This document shows, in pieces, positions 57,177-64,000 of a stretch of 64,000 nt of DNA. This stretch comes from Opisthorchis felineus (Eukaryota > Platyhelminthes > Trematoda > Opisthorchiida > Opisthorchiidae), in contig SJOL01010424.1 in NCBI GenBank assembly GCA_004794785.1, positions 399,211 to 463,210 of the forward strand. The letters are read 5' to 3'. The notes under the pieces were generated by a model. The model did no database searches and had not been told where the DNA came from. It worked only from the letters and a program-made list of their open reading frames with translations. Position 1 is the stretch's first letter; each line of letters opens with the position of its first letter. The translations under genes were made by a program, and so were the position numbers.

Positions 57177-58320
57177 TTATTGCTTTAGTATCATAACTAC
57201 TACTATTATTAGTGGCAATTCCTCCGCACTGTCTGTCGCGGCTTTTGTCTGATCGAATACTGTTTGCGATGCACTTACCCTACACAATGTTTAGACTTCG
57301 TGACTGGAAAACTTAAATTATAAACTTCAAACTCCAAGTGAGTAAGAACTCCGCCAGTCAGCTTCCCCGAAAACATTTGCCATTTTCCCTTTAGCCCAAA
57401 CAGTCGAACACGAATTGGCCTCCTTCGGCGCTAGCAAGAGCAGTAGGGTAATCATCGTTCCTCACCAAAATGTTTATATCATATCAGAACACGAGGGACA
57501 CTACATCCTACAGAGGAAAATTCCTTGAAAATTGGTCGGAAACCAGGGCGGAGTGAAACACAAAGGAAGTGAAGCGGTTCGTTCAGAATGGCTTGACGTG
57601 AGGCGCGATTCGATGCATTCCGGTCTTATCATGCCAGGCTTTTAGATTACTACCTTACACGTATACGCATGTGTACATGGTCGCGTGAAAATGGCACGAG
57701 CGCGTGACTTCGGATCACCGGTTCCGTCCGCTGACAGATTTCAGGTATTCTCCATATATCCTTACTTTCTCCATCAACCAAATGGAGAGAACTATCGTCG
57801 ACCGCAATCACATTACTATCAACATAAACAAGAGAGAATGTGTACGTACCGCGGACTTTGTGCCGAAATCTTGCTGCACCTTGGTACGGTCGAAACGAGT
57901 TGAATTATAGGAACAGTCACAGTTCCGACCGTAGGGAGCGAGAAACGATTCACATAAACAAAATCGGTTTATGATATCTGCACTGTTCGGATGTAGAGGG
58001 AATAGAAGGGAATGCCAGAGCCGGCTAATTGACCGCGGGAATGGGGGTAGAATGGTAGAACTATGGTGCCATCTAATTCATACTGCACATTAAGCTATAC
58101 ACACTAATCCCAGCTTCCTGTCTGGAGCTTGAGAAACAATGTGGTGTTTTTTGAAGGTCTCTTCTCTGAGCTCACTCATTATCGTGAATTGAATTAATCC
58201 GTTGGTCCAATAGGTATATTGCTAAGGAGCAACAGGTGAACTAACGTTTACCGTGCACCAGATATATTATCTTGTCAACACGGTGTGACCACATATTTAA
58301 CTTTTTTCGGCCTCCTCACT
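56205..58320. other. Stretch without supported genes
   Basis: Overlapping frames at 56,456-56,899 on both strands have no domain. A (TA)n microsatellite lies at 57,141-57,170. No other feature. Confidence 0.35.
57141..57170. repeat. (TA)15 microsatellite
   Basis: Perfect TA dinucleotide run, followed by ATT-rich sequence. Confidence 0.92.
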
Positions 58321-58326
58321 TTTCAG

Positions 58327-58392
58327 GATACGTACCTAACTACTCTTGCGAGAAAATGTTACCGATCAAACGTTTCTCCCAATGAAGACTAA
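58327..58392 (+). CDS. Possible short terminal exon
   Basis: A strong acceptor (GGCCTCCTCACTTTTCAG ending at 58,326) precedes DTYLTTLARKCYRSNVSPNE-D and a stop, phase 0. Only 21 codons, so it is easily a chance frame. Confidence 0.18.
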   Translation, partial: DTYLTTLARKCYRSNVSPNED

Positions 58393-58394
58393 CA

Positions 58395-59280
58395 AACATA
58401 TCTCCCGATGGAAGTTCCGATGAGGTCAAATTTTGAAAATCTCAGTTGCACGAAGCTTTCAACTCTTACTGAATCAATCATGTAACCGTTTTGTTAGCAG
58501 TTTACTTCTTTGACCTATGGATTATGCGCCAGCTAACCGACCTTGTGCATGAATCCCCCACCCCCACAAAGATTGTTCAGCTTAACTATCGTCGAACAAT
58601 ACACAGTAGCTGATAGTCTGAAACACGACTCTCCCACTACAAGCTCAAAGAGAGCATAAAGAAACCAAGTGTTACGCAATACATCGGGTTTATTTCGCTG
58701 TATCTCCTCAGGCGTATACTGCAGGACAGTATCAGATAGATAATAAAACAGAACAACGGTTGTCACTTTGGGGAGGTTGAAGGCAAGTCAACCACAACTG
58801 GATTGCCGACAATATGACCATTCCTTCTGTCTGCACAGTTCTTGTTCCCATCTCCTCATGGCACTGGATTCAGCAAACTGTAACACCTTACTTTACGATG
58901 TGGAACGTAGCTTCCTTATCCACACATTGCCGAAGCTAGGTCCACCATCGATACCGGCTTCATCGATAGGCCATCATTTACTTGAAAGTTTACCTTTTTT
59001 TGGATCTGGCATCGGCATTTCACATCGTGTACACAATCAGAAAAAGTAAGGCGCCACAGTTTACTGAATCTATTGCTACCCGAAGGTGGAAACCAGAACT
59101 GTCTAAACAGGAATAATCGGTGATCTCGTTGGCAATCCCTTTGTGATTGACTTGCTTTCGACATCTCAATGGTTATGACTAATGTTCTGTTTCATTTATT
59201 TATCCGACACTATTCTGCAATATACACCCGAAAAGATAAAATAATTCTCAGGCCATGAGCTTGAAATGTTACTATTTCTT
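58395..59280. other. Stretch with nothing recognised
   Basis: No supported gene or repeat. Confidence 0.3.
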
Positions 59281-59282
59281 AG

Positions 59283-59362
59283 GTACACCGATAAAAACCA
59301 ATTTATCAGAACTTGTAAAGGAGTCTGGTAGCTATTTAAGTCCTAAATTAATCTATAACTAA
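59283..59362 (+). CDS. Possible short terminal exon
   Basis: An acceptor (TGTTACTATTTCTTAG ending at 59,282) precedes TPIKTNLSELVKESGSYLSP then KLIYN and a stop. Two bases complete the first codon. Only 25 codons; support is weak. Confidence 0.18.
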
Positions 59363-59369
59363 AGCAGGA

Positions 59370-60555
59370 GACATGATATTCTACTCCTTCGGAGTTGGAT
59401 GCTGGGATTTCCAAGACTCGAGCTCTTTAAGCGTTCGTTTTCAAGGACTGCTTATTCGTGATCAGTGTGCAGCTTGCTCAGGAAGCAAAAAACTGCCACA
59501 CTGCTTTTATCTGCGTCGTCATTCGAGAATCCAGTTGACATTAGGTCACGTGGTGTAAACCCCTTGAGTAGTGATGTATTTTTCTAAGTTACCCATGCCA
59601 TCGATCAGTCAACCGCAGCGGGGTGCCTGGGGTGCTTTTTATCTGGAAGTTTGATGGTTCAAATCTTCATCGAGATTTATGAGTTGTTCAGTGCTGACAA
59701 TTCCAAACAAGTACAAAAAACAGGCATGCAAGGCTGCACAATAAGTTAACTTCGCCTTGCAGATTCGAATGAACGAATGCACGGTTGTTTGGGCTTGAAG
59801 GCTTTTTGAAACTTCGCAAACTATGATCCTACTAAAAATGTTGGCTGCTACCTCCTAGAACGGTCAACGGTCTATGGTAAGCTATCGTAATTATGGTAAA
59901 GGGCTCATTGGTTGACTTCTGGGTAGCTAGCTGTCTTCGAATTTTAGTTACTCTAATGTAGACTTCAGCATGTTGGCGCCGACCTCGGGCTTCCATTGGG
60001 GTAACATGGCAGCCATTCAGAGAAAGGGTACCGCAAACAAACGGGTTCCTTCGATCTGATACTTTTTGCAACGTACCCATATTGTTAATATCTGAGTGAA
60101 ATCTGATAGGCAACTTGTTATTTTTGCACGGTGTCCTCTGATGTATCGCAGAAACACAAACCAAACAATGACCTAGTTTGATGAATGGGCTTTAATATGC
60201 TCCGTGTACTAAGTGTACTAAATTTGAATTCTTTCGCCTGACCTTAAACGAACGAAAACGGTGCATGTGATGAGGCACGGGATACCTCTGATCAGTTTCA
60301 TTGTGCGTCCACATGCGAGACTGAATACGAGCTTCACTGAGTTTATATGATGACCCGGGCCTGGAAAATGTTAGATCGCCTTGTGCACCGTGGATCAGCA
60401 CCTATCACATGATACTCCAGGTCTAGCGTAAAGTGAGCAGAACTTCAGTTTTTCGTCCGATGTGCTATTAAATATGGACTATGGCGTAATTGATAGAGCC
60501 GTGAAGTTTTAGTATCGAACTTTTGGGACAGCCGTTTTTCTTGACGGATCCCTCA
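59370..60555. other. Stretch with nothing recognised
   Basis: A B-box-like TGGTTCAAATCT near 59,650 suggests a tRNA-like fragment at most. Confidence 0.3.
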
Positions 60556-60559
60556 ATGA

Positions 60560-60785
60560 GGAAACTACTCATAAAGTTGCTGAAAACTCTCGACAGCCCA
60601 GCAACGTTATGAGCAGTTTCCTTCATGAAATTCTACTACAGAATCTCGGATATCTTACCAACCCAAGGACAAGGCGGCCTTTGTGCAGCACACTCAATTG
60701 AAGAATATCCTAAACAAGAGATTCAGCTGGGATTCAGTTGAGTCTACTGTGGAAATCAAATTAGTATGTAAACGAGTGTTTGGTG
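60560..60785. repeat. Hammerhead repeat with ribozyme deleted by fold-back
   Basis: A minus-oriented flank (CTACTCATAAAGTTGCTGAA, CTCTCGACAGCCC) is joined directly to the plus-oriented continuation (GCAACGTTATGAGCAG), body and segment A of the 11.45 kb subfamily (AGAATATCCTAAACAAGAGA, GTGTTTGGTGAAG). The whole ribozyme core is missing. Confidence 0.65.
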
Positions 60786-60789
60786 AAGA

Positions 60790-61795
60790 TCCCTCATTAG
60801 TTTCTTGCAAAAAAATTATTCCAGGACTACCGGGAAAAGGGTGAAAAATGAGGTTTTGGACTGGGTGATGCACTGACAAATTGTGCAAAGTTCGCATATG
60901 CGAGAAGAAGGCCGCCTGGTCGGGATGCAGACATGCCGAATCGACATCAAGCGTTAGAAATGCGGACCAATATACAAGAACAAATCTACATGAATCAGAC
61001 GGCTGTGAACCGGTACCGACCAACAGGCCTGTATGTGACCGCACTGTGGTGGGTGAACGTTTATGACTGCTCTGTTTCGCTGATGGATAATCTGAAGATC
61101 CGCTGTTCCCAAGGTCTGCGAAGTTCCAAATCAGCAGCTGATGTACGTTCATGTAATGATCGATCGTGAACCTGGATGATTTCTAAGAGAGTGACTGGAT
61201 CGAACCTGATTAAAGCAAATGCCAGCAGATCACCAGCAAATTCCGTTACTAGATCATAAGGCCAGTCCATTCACTTTGGACAGATTTGTCAGTAGTCGCT
61301 GAACTACTTGCAAACCGTGGTCGGTTGACCAAATATATTCCGCGATTGGTTAAATCGGAAACAAGTCACCCTCGAAAAAGCTGGTTTGATTGCAGAGGAA
61401 TCTCTACCCAGAAGTCTGTGAGAGCACAACCACTTGAAAGCTGAAGATAATTCTAGAAAATTTTTGGATTTGAATTCGGCACATATTGAAGAAGTGAGGT
61501 GGCGAAAGCCACGTAAATAACACCAAAGCTGGGCGACTCGATCGCAGTTTTGAAGTTAGATGAAGCTCTTGTAGGACACGATGCCCCAGAATAATGGGTG
61601 TTTTGGGCTAATGACAACAATTTGGAAGACGTCTTATTGATGGAGGTCAATGGATGAGCTACCTAAGAAAGTCGACAGAATCTCGGTTATATTCGTCCTG
61701 CTGCCATCCATTCACAAAATTTCATCCATCTCATAAGTGAAACAAGCACACTTAGTGTAGAAATCTTCCGGGGACGTGCAAAACAACCCTTGAGC
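60790..61795. other. Stretch without supported genes
   Basis: A plus frame at 60,881-61,066 (KVRICEKKAAWSGCRHAEST...) and a 152-codon minus frame overlap. Neither has a domain or splice support. Confidence 0.3.
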
Positions 61796-61799
61796 TTCA

Positions 61800-62062
61800 C
61801 AGAACACGCTACTCATGAGGCTGTTGGAAACTCTTCGACAACCTACGACCGGTTTCACCGTTCCACTTCATGTTCATCAGGTAGGCGTAGTTCCAGTCTC
61901 CGTTATCCTAATGTCCTACTTGAACACAAATTGTATGCAGTTTGCGGACTAATTTGGTTTTAACGGGAGGCTGTCCTCGTTTATGATTCAACTGAGATTC
62001 AGAGAAGCCTCCCGTTACAATCAAATTGCAGTGCAAATGAGTGTACTTCGTCAGACTTAAGC
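61800..62062. repeat. Hammerhead repeat, ribozyme plus fold-back segment A
   Basis: A minus-strand ribozyme (61,817-61,909) is followed by the minus segment A (AATTTGGTTTTAACGGGAGG) and, after ~40 bp, by its inverse (AAGCCTCCCGTTACAATC ... GCAAATGAGTGTACTTCG). Confidence 0.7.
61817..61909 (-). ncRNA. Type I hammerhead with intact core, divergent stem II
   Basis: The minus strand carries CTGATGA (complement of 61,874-61,880), GAAAC (complement of 61,852-61,856) and a GTC cleavage triplet. Stem I pairs GCCTAC with GTAGGT. The stem II segment is expanded (ACATGAAGTGGAACGGT) and pairs poorly. The core is complete but activity is uncertain. Confidence 0.6.
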
Positions 62063-62064
62063 CA

Positions 62065-62680
62065 AACTCTTCACTGGTTCCAAAGAACTTCGCAAACGTG
62101 ACAAAATCGTGTATGGAACGTGGCACAGTTCTCCGCTCTACAAGATAACCCATTAGCATCTGTTAATCATTCATTTCTAGTTTACCGTGTACAGTTATAA
62201 CATTTCGAGTGTAACAGGCAGCACTTTACTACAACTAAGTAATTTTTTAACTTTCATTAACTTTCATGTGTGGGAACCCGTAATTAGGTAAACTGGGGTA
62301 GGTTGTATCCACAGACGAAAGTTACATTGCATGTTGAATGGGGGATTCCTCTTCTCCTATTCATACCGGTTGATGCCCTCTGGAAAGGCACCCTCAAGAA
62401 AGATCCACAGACGAGATCCTCCTTTGTTAGTTTATTAAGGCGTTTTTTCATTACTGAACCTTTCTCTGAATAGGTCACTTCATGGAAAACAGTATATTCA
62501 CTCGCTCCCCGGAAGTGGCCTCTCCAGAGGGAGTGGCAACGGCCACAAATACACTTGTGCACTCAGAATATCCTTCCGAACAACTGCTTGAGAGCACACG
62601 AAAAGACTTTGTCAGTCTCTCAAATGAATGACTAAATGGGCTTGACAAGCATCTTTAGAAAGATCACGGGATACAGCCCA
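62065..62680. other. Stretch with nothing recognised
   Basis: No gene or repeat was seen before the palindrome. Confidence 0.3.
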
Positions 62681-63242
62681 CTGGATTCAATGAGTTTCAT
62701 GGCTACGGGGCAGCGCTAAAATACGCTATGTTAATAGGTAACTTTATGTACGAGAGTTGTGTTCCTACGTAATCAAGGCTTTCTTTCGACCAAGGCTTAA
62801 GGCTGCTTAAACACTCAGGAACACATTCGGTTCGGCTCATTCTACATTAACTAGGAACCGTGAAAAGCCATGTTAATGTTGAATGATAGTTCGCATACGT
62901 TTAAGTATGCAGAAGTGTTGAACGTTCACGCAATGAAAGTAACAAATGTCCTGAGTGGGGCAAGGCTTGCTGACCGACTGCAGTTTATCAACACTCGGCA
63001 CAACACCATTGCCTTTATAAAACGCGTACAAACAGCTGTGGCTGAAGTAAAAACGGTTCTTGGACCGTTTGGACCTACAGAATTCCGGTTTCACCATGGC
63101 CGAAATTTGTACTGGTCTAATCAGCCAGGGGAATTAGCAGTACTTTAGCAATAGAACGAAATTCAACTCAACCCAGTCTTCTATAGAGGAAAATGTTGGT
63201 AGCTCAGGTAGCGTAGATGGTCGTTGGCTTGTTCGCTGAGCT

Positions 63243-63302
63243 GGGCAATTTGATTGCAAACGTTTCATCACCAATGGAGGTGACATCATCAGTGCGTTAT
63301 TG
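63243..63302 (-). ncRNA. Penelope-type hammerhead-like motif, left arm
   Basis: Exact inverse of the motif at 63,381-63,440, so it reads on the minus strand. The two copies face away from the palindrome centre. Confidence 0.55.
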
Positions 63303-63380
63303 GGGAGCGTAGTGGTGCGTAGCGGTGGGTTGGTGGTTGTGCACAACCACCAACCCACCGCTACGCACCACTACGCTCCC

Positions 63381-63440
63381 CAATAACGCACTGATGATGT
63401 CACCTCCATTGGTGATGAAACGTTTGCAATCAAATTGCCC
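63381..63440 (+). ncRNA. Penelope-type hammerhead-like motif, right arm
   Basis: CTGATGA (63,391-63,397), a helix GTCACC/GGTGAT with loop TCCATT, then GAAACGTT. Stem I pairs GCA with TGC and CAAT with ATTG across an internal loop. The minimal ACGT stem III and GAAACGTTTGC context match the hammerheads described in Penelope-like retroelements. One extra T sits between CTGATGA and stem II. Family assignment is from recall. Confidence 0.55.
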
Positions 63441-64000
63441 AGCTCAGCGAACAAGCCAACGACCATCTACGCTACCTGAGCTACCAACATTTTCCTCTAT
63501 AGAAGACTGGGTTGAGTTGAATTTCGTTCTATTGCTAAAGTACTGCTAATTCCCCTGGCTGATTAGACCAGTACAAATTTCGGCCATGGTGAAACCGGAA
63601 TTCTGTAGGTCCAAACGGTCCAAGAACCGTTTTTACTTCAGCCACAGCTGTTTGTACGCGTTTTATAAAGGCAATGGTGTTGTGCCGAGTGTTGATAAAC
63701 TGCAGTCGGTCAGCAAGCCTTGCCCCACTCAGGACATTTGTTACTTTCATTGCGTGAACGTTCAACACTTCTGCATACTTAAACGTATGCGAACTATCAT
63801 TCAACATTAACATGGCTTTTCACGGTTCCTAGTTAATGTAGAATGAGCCGAACCGAATGTGTTCCTGAGTGTTTAAGCAGCCTTAAGCCTTGGTCGAAAG
63901 AAAGCCTTGATTACGTAGGAACACAACTCTCGTACATAAAGTTACCTATTAACATAGCGTATTTTAGCGCTGCCCCGTAGCCATGAAACTCATTGAATCC

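Larger units (their letters stand above)
62683..64000. repeat. Perfect 1,318-bp palindrome (2 x 659 bp, no spacer)
   Basis: The two halves meet at 63,341/63,342 (TTGTG/CACAA) and are reverse complements wherever compared by eye, including both ends. The right arm is cut off by the window end, so the true arm may be longer. Identity without any divergence means a very young inversion duplication or an assembly or amplification artefact. Open frames in the arms appear twice for this reason. Confidence 0.95.

Noticed and set aside
59373..59558. Possible exon MIFYSFGVGCWDF...
   Set aside because: No acceptor or donor of quality and no partner exon.
62870..63813. Pairs of identical 74- and 92-codon frames on opposite strands
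   Set aside because: They are mirror images created by the perfect palindrome, and no domain is recognised.
1..64000. Bacterial-type systems, CRISPR arrays, rRNA genes
   Set aside because: No spaced direct repeats of CRISPR type, no ribosome-binding-site/ORF organisation and no rRNA-like blocks were seen.

Overview
This window looks like eukaryotic nuclear DNA. It is about 40-45% GC by eye, has no bacterial-style operons, and its open frames are short, scattered and stop-rich. The repeats point to a flatworm, most likely a trematode. They include a dispersed ~300 bp repeat carrying a type I hammerhead ribozyme (compare the Sm-alpha hammerhead repeats of schistosomes), a Penelope-like hammerhead motif, a degenerate RTE/SR2-type LINE and tRNA-derived SINEs. 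The species assignment is inference.

Layout: the dominant feature is the hammerhead repeat, with about 14 copies or fragments at 1.7, 5.0-5.4, 6.1-6.3, 9.5-9.7, 11.45-11.7, 14.9-15.1, 16.9-17.4, 24.9, 29.4-29.6, 43.2-43.5, 44.2-44.5, 53.6-53.7, 60.6-60.8 and 61.8-62.1 kb. The copy at 16.93-17.03 kb keeps a complete catalytic core and base-paired stems I and II. Others show a graded series of core lesions. One locus (5.0-5.4 kb) is a partial tandem dimer with a 303 bp period, and at least six loci are fold-back (head-to-head) arrangements. A 5'-truncated, frameshifted LINE lies on the minus strand at 29.65-31.84 kb. Three copies of one tRNA-derived SINE lie at 10.6, 33.8 and 45.2 kb. Weak Ty3/gypsy-like remnants are seen at 42.4, 46.8 and 49.9 kb. 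The last 1.3 kb (62,683-64,000) is a perfect spacerless palindrome. Its two arms each carry a Penelope-type hammerhead-like motif, and a decayed relative sits at 23.9 kb.

Host genes: no complete gene can be assembled with certainty by eye. I list candidate exons bounded by plausible splice sites, the best being three phase-compatible exons at 18.76-20.91 kb ending in a SOCS-box-like sequence, a two-exon small membrane protein at 54.97-55.58 kb, a two-exon C-terminus at 53.8-54.2 kb with a possible 70-nt intron, and a frameshifted 3' exon at 37.4-37.7 kb. Open frames of 30-70 codons are expected by chance at this scale, so most exon calls carry low confidence. The remaining sequence reads as intron or intergenic DNA with simple repeats.
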